Source: Pseudoxanthomonas sp. CF385 (GTDB lineage Bacteria; Pseudomonadota; Gammaproteobacteria; Xanthomonadales; Xanthomonadaceae). From it: a stretch of 64,000 bases of DNA. Under the pieces are notes generated by a model. The model saw only the letters and a program-made list of their open reading frames with translations. It ran no database searches and had not been told where the DNA came from. The DNA is taken from the NCBI RefSeq assembly GCF_900104255.1, contig NZ_FNKZ01000001.1:576001-640000 (forward strand), given 5' to 3'. Positions 40,759-49,882 of this stretch are shown in pieces. Within the stretch, counting starts at the first letter, position 1. Every line of letters begins with the position of its first letter. The translations under genes and the position numbers were made by a program.

Positions 40759-42819
40759 CTACTTCTTCACTTCCTGCGTGTGGCCCTTGAGTGCATCGGC
40801 CAGGCCCGGCACGCCGTTCGCTCCCGCGGGCACACTGATGCTCGAACCGGCGAAGTCCTTGCCGATCGGCTCGGCGCGACCGCCCAGGCACTGGGCGAGG
40901 AAGCCTTCGGTCACCGCGTTGAACGCCTTGTTGTTCTCCGGGCGGGCGAAGCCGTGGCCTTCGTCGGGGAACAGCACGTAGGTCACCGGGATGTTCTTCG
41001 CCGTCATCGCCTTGACGATCTGGTCGCTCTCGTCCTGCTTCACGCGCGGGTCGTTCGCGCCCTGGCCGATCAGCAGGGGCTTCTTGATCTGGTCGGCGCG
41101 GGTCAGCGGCGAGCGCTCGGCCAGCCACGCCTTGCCGGCGTCGGTGCGCGGATCGCCCATGCGCTTGGCCAGCTGTTCGAAGAAGCTCGCCCAGTACGGC
41201 GGCACGGTGCTCAGCAGGGTGTTGAGGTTGGACGGGCCGACGATGTCGACGCCGCAGGCGAACGCGTCCGGCGTGAAGGTCAGGCCGGCCAGCGTAGCGT
41301 AGCCGCCGTAGCTGCCGCCCATGATCGCGACCTGGTCCTGGGTGGTGACGCCCTGCTTGACCGCCCATTGCACGGCATCGATCAGGTCGTCGTGCATCTT
41401 GCCGGCCCACTCGCCGTTGCCGGCGTTGGTGAAGTCCTTGCCGAAGCCGGTGGAGCCACGGAAGTTGACCGACAGCACCGCGTAGCCGCGGTTGGCCAGC
41501 CATTGGTTATAGCCGCCGTAACCGTAGGAATCGCGCGCCCAGGGGCCGCCGTGGACCAGCAACACCAGCGGCACGGGCGCGTCGGCCTTGCCGTCGTTGT
41601 TCGCGTCGGCGCTGCGCGGCAGCGTGAGGTAGCTGACCAGCGTTTTCTTGTCGCGCGAGGCGATCTCCACCGGCCACTGCGGGACCAGCGGCTTGCCTTC
41701 CAGCTTCGGCCGCGCGGAGAACAGCTTGGTCAGCGTGCCGGCCGGGCGCTCGTAGCGGTAATAGACCAGGGGTGCTTCCGCCGCGGAGTACGCGACGATC
41801 CAGGTCTTGTCGTCGAGCGTGCGCGTGTTGACGGACACATCGCCCGGGCCGATCGCTTCCAGCTTCTCGAGGTCGGCACGGATCGACGGATCGACGACCT
41901 TCCATTCATCGCGCAGGTAGTCCACCGACACGGCCTGCACCTTGCCGGTCGCCGGATCCGCCAGGCTGCCGCCGACGTCGGCGCGCGCGTCCTCCAGCAC
42001 CAGCGAGCGCTTGCCGCTGGCCACGTCCACGGCGAACAGTGCCGCGGTGTTGCGGCCGCGCGAATCGGTGAAGTACAGCGTCTTGCCGTCCAGGGTCAGG
42101 CCACCGGGGCTGGTGGTCAGGACGTCTTCGAACGGGATGTCGTCGAACTTCTCCCATGCGCCGTTGGCGCCGCGCTTCAGCACGTCGGCGCCGCCGTCGG
42201 GACGCGAACGCTGCGCGTACTTGAGGGTGTAGTCGGCATCGGCGATGTAGCCGGCGATCTTGGCGTCGTTCTTCTCCAGCAGCGTGCGCGCACCGCTGGC
42301 GAGGTCGACCTTGTAGAGGTCGTGCCACTGCGCGTCGCGGTCGTTCATGCCGACCAGGATCGTGCCGGGATGCTTCGGGCTGAGGCCGGCGACCTGGGCG
42401 GTGGTCTTCGGGAACGGCGTCAGGTCCTTCGCCTGTCCGGTCTTCAGGTCGACCGCATACAGGTGGAAGTCCTCGTCGCCGCCGCTGTCGCGGAGGTACA
42501 GCAGCGTGTCGGGGTTGTACGACCAGAAATAGCTGCGGATGCCGCGCGCCTTGTCCTGGGTGACGGCCTTGGCCTGCGCCGGATTGTCGGCCGGGGCGAC
42601 CCACACGTTGAGCACGCCATCGACGGCGGCGACCCAGCTGAGGTACTTGCCATCGGGGCTGATCTGCACGTTGGCGCGTTCGGGATTGCCGAACAGTGCG
42701 TCGCGCGCGATCAGTTCGGTCCCGGCGATGCGGTCGGCGGCGGACGGTGCGGCCTGCGCGGCAAGGGCGAATGCGACGGTCGAGGCCAGCAGCGTGAGAC
42801 GGAATGCGGGGTGGCGCAT
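40759..42819 (-). CDS. Exported S9-family (prolyl oligopeptidase/acylaminoacyl) peptidase
   Basis: A 686-residue serine peptidase. The signal peptide ends ALAAQA, a seven-bladed propeller follows (about 30-410; SPDGKYLSWVA and DSRGRNTAALFAV are blade motifs), then a C-terminal alpha/beta-hydrolase domain. The nucleophile elbow is GGSYGGYATL with Ser503; the later acid lies in GANDPRVKQDESDQ and the His in DEGHGFARP. It should degrade short peptides in the periplasm. The ATG at 42819 has GGAG eight bases upstream; the open frame extends to 42903 but that would bury the signal peptide. Confidence 0.92.
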   Translation of the reverse strand: MRHPAFRLTLLASTVAFALAAQAAPSAADRIAGTELIARDALFGNPERANVQISPDGKYLSWVAAVDGVLNVWVAPADNPAQAKAVTQDKARGIRSYFWSYNPDTLLYLRDSGGDEDFHLYAVDLKTGQAKDLTPFPKTTAQVAGLSPKHPGTILVGMNDRDAQWHDLYKVDLASGARTLLEKNDAKIAGYIADADYTLKYAQRSRPDGGADVLKRGANGAWEKFDDIPFEDVLTTSPGGLTLDGKTLYFTDSRGRNTAALFAVDVASGKRSLVLEDARADVGGSLADPATGKVQAVSVDYLRDEWKVVDPSIRADLEKLEAIGPGDVSVNTRTLDDKTWIVAYSAAEAPLVYYRYERPAGTLTKLFSARPKLEGKPLVPQWPVEIASRDKKTLVSYLTLPRSADANNDGKADAPVPLVLLVHGGPWARDSYGYGGYNQWLANRGYAVLSVNFRGSTGFGKDFTNAGNGEWAGKMHDDLIDAVQWAVKQGVTTQDQVAIMGGSYGGYATLAGLTFTPDAFACGVDIVGPSNLNTLLSTVPPYWASFFEQLAKRMGDPRTDAGKAWLAERSPLTRADQIKKPLLIGQGANDPRVKQDESDQIVKAMTAKNIPVTYVLFPDEGHGFARPENNKAFNAVTEGFLAQCLGGRAEPIGKDFAGSSISVPAGANGVPGLADALKGHTQEVKK

Positions 42820-42925
42820 GGGCGGACTCCAGGATGGCGAGGAAGGGACAGCGGACGAGACGTCCGCCCGCGTGATGTGTGACCCGAGTAGACCACACCC
42901 CACCTTCCACCGCCGTGGCCGGAGG

Positions 42926-44431
42926 TCATGCTGCGTTGCCGCGGTCCAGTCCCCGGTAGCCCAGGGCTTCGGTCAGGTGCGCCGTGCCGATGGCATCGCT
43001 CTCCGCCAGGTCGGCGATGGTGCGCGCCACGCGCAGGATGCGGTGCAGGCTGCGCGCGGAAAGCTGCAGCCGCTCGACCGCACGCTCCAGCAGTGCCTGG
43101 TCGCGGGCCTGCAGGCGACAGTGCGCCATGGTCTCCGCCTGGCCCATGCGGGCGTTCGGTTTGCCGCAGCGGCCCAGCTGCCGCGCGCGGGCCGCGATCA
43201 CGCGCGCCTGTACCGCCGCGGTGCCCTCGCCATCGGGCGCATCCGGTCGCAGGTCGTGAGGGGGCAGCCGCGGCACGTGCACATGCAGGTCGATGCGGTC
43301 CAGCAGCGGACCCGACACGCGGCTGCGATAGCGGCGGACGAGCTCCGCACCGCAACGGCAGCGCCCGCTCGGGTCGCCCGCCCAGCCGCACGGGCAGGGA
43401 TTCATCGCCGCGACCAGTTGGAAACGTGCGGGAAACTCCGCGGTTCGCGCAGCGCGCGAGACGGTGACCGTGCCGGATTCCAGCGGCTCGCGCAGGACCT
43501 CGAGGGCGGCGCGATTCCATTCCGGGAGTTCGTCGAGGAACAGCACGCCATGGTGGGCCAGCGAAATCTCACCGGGTCGCGGCTGCGCACCGCCGCCGAC
43601 CAGCGCTACAGCGCTGGCCGTATGGTGGGGCGCGCGATAGGGGCGTTGTCGCCAGCGCGCCGGGTCCAGCCCGCGCCCGCTGACCGAGGCGATGGCGGCC
43701 GCCTCCATCGCTTCGGTGTCGCTGGCCTCGGGCAGCAGGCCCGGCAGGCGGGAAGCCAGCAAGGTCTTGCCGCAGCCCGGCGAGCCGATCAACAGCAGGT
43801 GATGCCCGCCCGCCGCGGCGACCTCGAGTGCACGTCGCGCGTGCACCTGGCCGCGCACGTCGGCCATGTCGGGAATCGTCGGGGGCAGGGCGGGCGGCGC
43901 CACGGCGGCAGGCAGGGCTTTGCGCCCTTCGAGCAGGGCGCAGACCTCCAGCAGCGTGCGCGCGGTGAGCGCTTTGCCCTGTTGGGCGAGCGCGGCTTCG
44001 GCGCCGCTCGGTTCCGGCACGACCAGGGTGCGGCCGCTGGCGGCGACGGCCAGCGCCGCCGGCAACACGCCATCCACCGCGCGCAATTCGCCGGTGAGGC
44101 TGAGCTCGCCCAGGAATTCGTACTCGGCCAGGGCCTCGCGCCGGATCTGCCCGCTGGCGGCGAGGATGCCCAGCGCGATGGGCAGATCGAACCGGCCGCC
44201 ATCCTTGGGCAGGTCGGCGGGTGCGAGGTTGACGGTGATGCGGCGCGCCGGGAACTCGAACTGCGCGCAGAGGATGGCGGCGCGCACGCGGTCGCGCGCC
44301 TCGCGCACCGCGGCTTCCGGCAGGCCGACGATCTGGGTGGACGGCAGGCCGCCGGACAGGTGCACTTCCACCCGTACCGGAGGCGCGGATACGCCCGCCC
44401 GTGCCCGGCTGTGCACCAGGGCCAGACTCAT
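42926..44431 (-). CDS. comM: YifB/ComM-family Mg chelatase-like AAA ATPase
   Basis: A 501-residue protein with three parts: an N-terminal Lon-type S5-like domain (about 1-160, MSLALVHSRARAGV), a Mg-chelatase AAA core with Walker A GSPGCGKTLL and Walker B HHGVLFLDELPEW, and the C-terminal YifB helical domain ending in RILRVARTIADL. ComM promotes branch migration of recombination intermediates in natural transformation. It lies 10 bases downstream of ubiK in the same direction and is probably cotranscribed. Confidence 0.92.
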   Translation of the reverse strand: MSLALVHSRARAGVSAPPVRVEVHLSGGLPSTQIVGLPEAAVREARDRVRAAILCAQFEFPARRITVNLAPADLPKDGGRFDLPIALGILAASGQIRREALAEYEFLGELSLTGELRAVDGVLPAALAVAASGRTLVVPEPSGAEAALAQQGKALTARTLLEVCALLEGRKALPAAVAPPALPPTIPDMADVRGQVHARRALEVAAAGGHHLLLIGSPGCGKTLLASRLPGLLPEASDTEAMEAAAIASVSGRGLDPARWRQRPYRAPHHTASAVALVGGGAQPRPGEISLAHHGVLFLDELPEWNRAALEVLREPLESGTVTVSRAARTAEFPARFQLVAAMNPCPCGWAGDPSGRCRCGAELVRRYRSRVSGPLLDRIDLHVHVPRLPPHDLRPDAPDGEGTAAVQARVIAARARQLGRCGKPNARMGQAETMAHCRLQARDQALLERAVERLQLSARSLHRILRVARTIADLAESDAIGTAHLTEALGYRGLDRGNAA

Positions 44432-44441
44432 GGCGGCGGGC

Positions 44442-44705
44442 TCAGGACTGGGCGGGCTTGTCGGCCAGCTGGGCTTCCAGCGTGGCGACGGTGCGTTCCA
44501 GGGTTTCCAGCTTCTCGCGGGTGCGCAGCAGCACGGCCTGTTGCACGTCGAATTCCTCGCGCGTCACCAGGTCCAGCTTGGCCAGGCCGGCCTGCAGGGC
44601 CGACTTGAAGGTCTGCTGCAGCTCTTCCTGCGAATCACGCAGGCCAGGCGGCACCAGTTGGCTGAGGCGGCGGGCGAGGTCGTCGATGTGGTTGAGGTCG
44701 ATCAT
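44442..44705 (-). CDS. ubiK: Ubiquinone biosynthesis accessory factor (BMFP/YqiC family)
   Basis: An 87-residue protein. The N-terminal half (MIDLNHIDDLARRLSQLVPPGLRDSQEELQQTFKSALQAGLAKLDLVTREEFDVQQAVL) is the typical BMFP fold, with the EEFDVQ signature, and the C-terminal half is a heptad coiled coil (LLRTREKLETLERTVATLEAQL) for trimerisation. UbiK supports the aerobic ubiquinone-8 Ubi complex in Enterobacteria. The ATG at 44705 follows GGAGA; the longer frame to 44810 is not supported. Confidence 0.9.
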   Translation of the reverse strand: MIDLNHIDDLARRLSQLVPPGLRDSQEELQQTFKSALQAGLAKLDLVTREEFDVQQAVLLRTREKLETLERTVATLEAQLADKPAQS

Positions 44706-44722
44706 GGCGGGTCTCCGGCTGA

Positions 44723-45232
<510 letters not shown>

Positions 45233-45238
45233 GTGCCC

Positions 45239-45601
45239 ATGAGCGATGCCGCATTCGATAGCCGGCTTCAGCGCGCGCTCGCGCTGATCGAGTCCAAGGG
45301 TGTCCGACGCAGTACGGCGGCGCCGCCGATGTACCGGCTTTTCTGGAAGATGGGCCTGAAGGTGCCTCCGCCGCTGATGGCGGGCTTCTTCTCGGTCGCC
45401 CTGCTGATGGGGGGATTCTTCGGTCTGTTCTGGGGCCTGGTGATGTGGGCGCTGATGTGGACGCGCACCGGCATGCCGGCGTCCGCCGCGGTGCTCACCT
45501 CGCTGCTGGCGGGCGTACTGTTCGGCCTGCTCATGGCCGCCGTGCTGCGCGCGCAGGCCCGGCACAAGGGCATCCCGGTCTGGAAGGACATCTCGCCCTG
45601 A
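45239..45601 (+). CDS. DUF6404-family small membrane protein
   Basis: A 120-residue protein with two hydrophobic segments (PLMAGFFSVALLMGGFFGLFWGLVMWALMW and AAVLTSLLAGVLFGLLMAAVL) after a soluble helix (FDSRLQRALALIESKGVRRSTAAPPMYRLFWKMGLKVPPP). The KGVRRSTAAPPxYRLxWKxGLKVPPP pattern is that of the DUF6404 family as I recall it; the function is unknown. The ATG at 45239 comes six bases after the P-II stop, so the two are one operon. A GTG two codons earlier (45233) is an alternative start. A link to nitrogen or ammonium control is suggested only by position. Confidence 0.78.
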   Translation: MSDAAFDSRLQRALALIESKGVRRSTAAPPMYRLFWKMGLKVPPPLMAGFFSVALLMGGFFGLFWGLVMWALMWTRTGMPASAAVLTSLLAGVLFGLLMAAVLRAQARHKGIPVWKDISP

Positions 45602-45652
45602 GTGCGGCGCGCCTTCGTGCGCGGGAGTACGGGCGTCGGAAAGCAGAAACAA

Positions 45653-45678
45653 GAAAGCCCCGCGAGCGCGGGGCTTTC
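45653..45678. terminator. Bidirectional terminator between the DUF6404 gene and speE
   Basis: GAAAGCCCCGCG (45653-45664) and CGCGGGGCTTTC (45667-45678) form a perfect 12-bp stem with a 2-base loop AG. It lies between convergent genes. The minus strand continues with TTGTTTCTGC, giving a modest T-tract. Confidence 0.82.
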
Positions 45679-45698
45679 CGTGTCAGGCACCGATGGGC

Positions 45699-46556
45699 TT
45701 ATTCGCCCAGCGCCTTCGCCACGAACGGCGGCGCCACCAGCACGCCCGTGTGCAGGTGGGCGGTGTAATACAGGGTGTCGAAGGGCTTGGTCGACGCATC
45801 CGCCTGGCGGAACGCGAAGTCCGCGCCGGCCTGCTTGCTGGCGACCGTCACGCTCCACCAGCCGGTGGGATAGCACGGCTGCGGGAACGGCAGCGTCTTG
45901 AACGACTGGAAGCCGGCCTTGCCCATCTCCGCGCGCATGTCCTTGATCAGGTCCAGCAGCGCGAGCGGCGATTCGGACTGCTGCACCAGCAGGCCGTCCG
46001 GCTTCAGCGCGCGGAAGCAGCTCTCGAAGAACGCCTTGTTGAACAGGCCTTCGGCCGGACCCACCGGATCGGTCGAGTCGACGATCACGACATCCACGCT
46101 GCCCGGTTCGCAGTTCGCCATGTACGCCACGCCGTCGTCGAACAGCAGCTCGGCGCGCGGATCGTTGTTCGATTCGCACAGTTCGGGGAAATACTTCTCC
46201 GCCATGCGCGTGACCTGCTCGTCGATGTCGCACTGCGTGGCCTTCTCCACGCCCGGGTGCTTCAGCACCTCGCGCAGCGTGCCGCAGTCGCCACCGCCGA
46301 TGATCACCACGCGCTTCGGCGCGGCGTGGGTGAACAGCACCGGATGGCTGATCATCTCGTGGTAGAAGAAGTTGTCGCGCGTGGTCAGCATCATCGCGCC
46401 GTCGATCACCATCAGCTTGCCCCAATCGGTGCTGTCGTAGATCTCGATCTTCTGGAACGGCGACTGCACCTCGTCCAGCTTGCCGGTGGTACGGAAGCCG
46501 ATGGCCGAGCCGGTGTGCTCGAAGTGTTCGATGAACCAGGTGTCGTTGGCGGTCAT
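45699..46556 (-). CDS. speE: Polyamine aminopropyltransferase (spermidine synthase)
   Basis: A 285-residue enzyme that transfers aminopropyl from decarboxylated AdoMet to putrescine to make spermidine. Signatures: QKIEIYDSTDWGKLMVIDG, MLTTRDNFFYHEMISHP, the nucleotide-binding loop VVIIGGGDCGTLREVLKH, the catalytic Asp in VDVVIVDSTDPVGPAEGLF and the C-terminal YYTAHLH. The start ATG lies in a 128-base divergent region shared with arginine decarboxylase, so both polyamine genes may be coregulated. speD (AdoMet decarboxylase) is not in the window. Confidence 0.96.
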   Translation of the reverse strand: MTANDTWFIEHFEHTGSAIGFRTTGKLDEVQSPFQKIEIYDSTDWGKLMVIDGAMMLTTRDNFFYHEMISHPVLFTHAAPKRVVIIGGGDCGTLREVLKHPGVEKATQCDIDEQVTRMAEKYFPELCESNNDPRAELLFDDGVAYMANCEPGSVDVVIVDSTDPVGPAEGLFNKAFFESCFRALKPDGLLVQQSESPLALLDLIKDMRAEMGKAGFQSFKTLPFPQPCYPTGWWSVTVASKQAGADFAFRQADASTKPFDTLYYTAHLHTGVLVAPPFVAKALGE

Positions 46557-46684
46557 GGGGCTGTCCTGCGTGAAGGGAATGGCAACGGCGACAGGGGCCT
46601 GCCGCTGAGGGGCCGCATTGTAACGGACCCATGTGACCGCAGCCTGTAGAATGCGCGTCCGCTCGCCTCCCCTGGAAAACCGCC

Positions 46685-48574
46685 ATGACCTGGTCCACCG
46701 ACCACGCCCGCAAGACCTACTCCGTGCCGCACTGGGCCGAAGGGTATTTCGACGTGGACGCCGCCGGCCGCATCGTGGTCTCGCCGAAGGGCACGCAGGG
46801 GCCGCTGATCCCGCTCCCCGAGGTGGTCGACGCCGCGCGTGCGCAGGGCGCGCAACTGCCGCTGCTGGTCCGCTTCCCCGACATCCTCGGCGACCGCCTC
46901 GGCAAGCTGCAGGCCGCGTTCGCGCAGGCGCAGGCCGACTGGGACTACAAGGGTGGCTACACGGCGGTGTATCCGATCAAGGTCAACCAGCACCGCGGCG
47001 TCGCCGGCACGCTGGCGTCGCATGCCGGCGAGGGCTTCGGCCTGGAGGCCGGCAGCAAGCCCGAGCTGATGGCCGTGCTGGCGCTGTCGCGCCCGGGCGG
47101 GCTGATCGTCTGCAACGGCTACAAGGACCGCGAATACATCCGCCTGGCGCTGATCGGCCGCAAGCTGGGCCTGCAGACCTTCATCGTCATCGAGAAGCCG
47201 TCCGAGCTGGCGCTGGTCATCGAAGAGTCCCGCAAGCTGGGCGTGAAGCCCGGCCTGGGCGTGCGCATGCGCCTGGCCACGCTGGGCGCCGGCAAATGGC
47301 AGAACAGTGGCGGTGACAAGGCCAAGTTCGGCCTGTCGCCGCGCCAGGTGCTCGACCTGTGGAAGCAGCTGCGCGAGGCCGGCCTGCAGGACACGCTCGG
47401 TCTGCTGCATTTCCACATGGGCTCGCAGATCAGCAACGTGCGCGACATCGCCAACGGCATGCGCGAGGCGACCCGCTATTTCGTCGAACTGTCGAAGCTC
47501 GGCGCGACCATCAGCCACGTCGACGTCGGCGGCGGCCTGGGCATCGACTACGAAGGCACGCGTTCGCGCAGCTACTGCTCGATCAACTACGGCATCGGCC
47601 AGTACGCCAGCAACATCGTGCAACCGCTGGCCGAAGCCTGTGAGCAGAACGGCCTGGTGCCGCCGCGCATCGTCACCGAGTGCGGTCGCGCGATGACCGC
47701 GCACCACGCCGTGCTGGTGGTCAACGTGTCGGAAGTCGAGCAGGCGCCGGAAGGCCGCGTGCCGCCTGCGCACGACGACGAACCGGCGGTGATCCGCCAC
47801 CTGCGCGAGATCCACGGCGAACTCGACACGCGCCCGGCGGTGGAACTCTTCCATGAAGCGCAGCACCACCACAGCGAAGGCCTGTCGCTGTACGCGCTGG
47901 GCCAGATCGACCTGGTCCACCGCGCACGCATCGACGACCTGTTCTACGCCATCGCGCACGCCGTGCGTGCGCGCCTGAGCAGCGACGAGCGCAGCCATCG
48001 CGACCTGCTGGATGAGCTCAACGAGCGCCTGGTCGACAAGTACTTCGTCAACTTCAGCGTGTTCGAATCCATCCCCGACGTGTGGGCGATCGACCAGGTG
48101 TTCCCGATCGTGCCGATCGAGCGCCTGGACGAGGTGCCGGCGCGGCGCGGCATCATCGCGGACATGACCTGCGACTCCGATGGCATGGTCAAGACCTACG
48201 TCGAGAACGAGGGTCTGGACTCCTCGCTTCCGCTGCATGCGATGAAGCCCGGCGAGAGCTATCGCCTGGGCATCTTCCTGGTCGGCGCCTACCAGGAGAT
48301 CCTCGGCGACATCCACAACCTGTTCGGCGACACCGATGCGGTGGAAGTCAGCGCCGATGCCGGCACCGGCTACCTGCTCACGCAGCAGCGCCGCGGCGAC
48401 ACCACCGACGTGATGCTCGATTACGTGGGCTACAAGCTGGACGACCTGCGCGCGGCGTACCGTACCCGTGTGGAAGAAGCGCAGCTGCCCGCCGAGGAAT
48501 CCGCCGCGCTGTCCGAGGCGCTGGAAGCCGGCCTTACCGGCTATACCTACCTGTCGGACGAACCGCTGGGCTGA
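46685..48574 (+). CDS. speA: Biosynthetic arginine decarboxylase
   Basis: A 629-residue PLP enzyme of the alanine-racemase-fold class that converts arginine to agmatine, the first step of the ADC route to putrescine. The PLP lysine is Lys99 in VYPIKVNQHR; later landmarks are LHFHMGSQI, DVGGGLGIDYEGT, TECGRAMTAHH and CDSDGMVKTYV (acid site at the dimer interface). The length matches SpeA (about 630-660). TAGAAT at 46647-46652 is a plausible -10. Divergent from speE. Downstream is an inverted pair of stem-loop repeats rather than a classical terminator. Confidence 0.96.
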   Translation: MTWSTDHARKTYSVPHWAEGYFDVDAAGRIVVSPKGTQGPLIPLPEVVDAARAQGAQLPLLVRFPDILGDRLGKLQAAFAQAQADWDYKGGYTAVYPIKVNQHRGVAGTLASHAGEGFGLEAGSKPELMAVLALSRPGGLIVCNGYKDREYIRLALIGRKLGLQTFIVIEKPSELALVIEESRKLGVKPGLGVRMRLATLGAGKWQNSGGDKAKFGLSPRQVLDLWKQLREAGLQDTLGLLHFHMGSQISNVRDIANGMREATRYFVELSKLGATISHVDVGGGLGIDYEGTRSRSYCSINYGIGQYASNIVQPLAEACEQNGLVPPRIVTECGRAMTAHHAVLVVNVSEVEQAPEGRVPPAHDDEPAVIRHLREIHGELDTRPAVELFHEAQHHHSEGLSLYALGQIDLVHRARIDDLFYAIAHAVRARLSSDERSHRDLLDELNERLVDKYFVNFSVFESIPDVWAIDQVFPIVPIERLDEVPARRGIIADMTCDSDGMVKTYVENEGLDSSLPLHAMKPGESYRLGIFLVGAYQEILGDIHNLFGDTDAVEVSADAGTGYLLTQQRRGDTTDVMLDYVGYKLDDLRAAYRTRVEEAQLPAEESAALSEALEAGLTGYTYLSDEPLG

Positions 48575-48595
48575 CGGCGCGTGCCCCGGGACCTC

Positions 48596-48676
48596 GTAGA
48601 GTCGAGCTTGCTCGACTCGCGCGGCGTCGGCATCACGAGAACCGGACGGAATGCAGCGGAGCAAGCTCCGCTCTAG
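48596..48676. repeat. Inverted pair of GTAG stem-loop (SMAG/REP-like) repeats
   Basis: Copy 1 (48596-48617) reads GTAG followed by AGTCGAGC-TT-GCTCGACT. Copy 2 lies on the opposite strand (48655-48676): CTAG followed by AGCGGAGC-TT-GCTCCGCT. Both have a tetranucleotide next to an 8-bp stem with the same 2-base loop, and they face each other across about 37 bases. This is the BIME-like layout of GTAG-type REPs of Stenotrophomonas and Xanthomonas that are mobilised by RAYT transposases. The pair lies between convergent speA and the YdfG-like gene. Confidence 0.75.
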
Positions 48677-49425
48677 GCATCGCGCGCGACCTGGAAGCCC
48701 GCGAACGACTGCGTCACCGGCATGATCTCCAGCCGGTTGATGTTGAGGTGCGGCGGCAGCGTGGCGACGTAGAAGATCTGCTCGGCGATGTCCTCGGCCG
48801 TCATCGGCTGCGCGCCGGTGTAGAGCTTGTCGGACGCAGCCTGGTCGCCGTGCGTGCGCACCAGGGTGAACTCGGTCTCCGCCATGCCGGGCTCGATGTC
48901 GGTCACGCGTACGCCGGTGCCGTGCAGATCGCTGCGCAGGCCGAGCGAGAACTGGCGGACGAAGGCTTTGGTGCCGCCATAGGTGTTACCGCCCGGATAC
49001 GGGTAGCTGCCGGCGATCGAACCGATGTTGATGACCGCGCCCTTGCGTTCCACCAACTGCGGCAGCAACCGCCGGGTGACGGTGACCAGCGCCAGCACGT
49101 TGGTTTCGATCATCGTGCGCCAATCGTCCAGCGAAGCCTGCTGTGCGGGTGCGGTGCCCAACGCCAGCCCCGCGTTGTTGACGAGGAGGTCGATGCCGCG
49201 AAAGGTCTCCGGCAGCGCGTCGAGGGCGGCATCGAGGGCGGCTTCGTCGCGTACGTCGAAGGCGGCGGCATGGACGTGGTCCGTGCCGAGTTCGTCGACC
49301 AGCGCCTGCAGGCGGTCGGCGCGGCGTCCCGTGGCGATGACGCGCCAGCCGGCGGCCACGAAGCGGCGGACGGCAGCGGCACCGAAGCCTGACGTGGCGC
49401 CGGTGATGAGGGCGGTGCGGGTCAT
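48673..49425 (-). CDS. Short-chain dehydrogenase, YdfG-like (3-hydroxy acid / malonic semialdehyde type)
   Basis: A 250-residue SDR. The cofactor motif is GATSGFG (Thr-Gly-x3-Gly-x-Gly variant), with NNAGLALG and the catalytic Ser/Tyr/Lys in INIGSIAGSYPYPGGNTYGGTKAFVRQF. The C-terminal part (DLHGTGVRVTDIEPGMAETEF, LPPHLNINRLEIMPVTQSFAG) closely follows E. coli YdfG, an NADP-dependent 3-hydroxy acid and malonic semialdehyde reductase. The ATG at 49425 has AGGA upstream. Its stop codon TAG lies inside the adjacent GTAG-like repeat, so the repeat defines the C-terminus. Confidence 0.9.
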   Translation of the reverse strand: MTRTALITGATSGFGAAAVRRFVAAGWRVIATGRRADRLQALVDELGTDHVHAAAFDVRDEAALDAALDALPETFRGIDLLVNNAGLALGTAPAQQASLDDWRTMIETNVLALVTVTRRLLPQLVERKGAVINIGSIAGSYPYPGGNTYGGTKAFVRQFSLGLRSDLHGTGVRVTDIEPGMAETEFTLVRTHGDQAASDKLYTGAQPMTAEDIAEQIFYVATLPPHLNINRLEIMPVTQSFAGFQVARDA

Positions 49426-49456
49426 GGGCGATCCTGCAGGAAGGGGAGAGGGTGGC

Positions 49457-49882
49457 TCAGGCGGTCGCGCGCAGCGCGCGGTGCGCCTGCCAGCGGGCAC
49501 CGAGGTGGGTGCCCAACGCTGCCGCGGCCAGCGACAGCACGGCGCTGGCGACATTGGTGCGGAAAACGGCGAAGAGCGGGTGCCCGCCATCGGCCGTCGC
49601 CAGCGCGATGTTCGCCAGCAGCACGAACGTGGCGATCCATAGCGCGAAGGTCAGGCCGAGCGCGACCACCAGAAAGCGCCGCCCGGCGATGGCCCCGCCG
49701 AGCGTCATGCAGGCGGCGGTGACCAGATAACTGATCGGGGCGAGGTAGCCCAGCGGCGTGGGCACGACCTGCTGCCAGGCCGCGGGCAGCCACCACGCGA
49801 TGATCCAGGACGCGGCCAGCAGCGCCACGAGTACCGTCACCGTGGCCAGCGCCATGCGCTGCCAGGGGCGAAGCGGGCTCAC
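49457..49882 (-). CDS. Four-helix hypothetical membrane protein
   Basis: A 141-residue protein with four hydrophobic segments (ALATVTVLVALLAASWIIAWWL; GYLAPISYLVTAACMTLGGAIA; FLVVALGLTFALWIATFVLLANIALA; NVASAVLSLAAAALGTHLGA). No family is recognised. Its start overlaps the stop of the SPOR gene by four bases (ATGA), so it is translationally coupled and belongs to the argS-SPOR transcription unit. Confidence 0.75.
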   Translation of the reverse strand: MSPLRPWQRMALATVTVLVALLAASWIIAWWLPAAWQQVVPTPLGYLAPISYLVTAACMTLGGAIAGRRFLVVALGLTFALWIATFVLLANIALATADGGHPLFAVFRTNVASAVLSLAAAALGTHLGARWQAHRALRATA

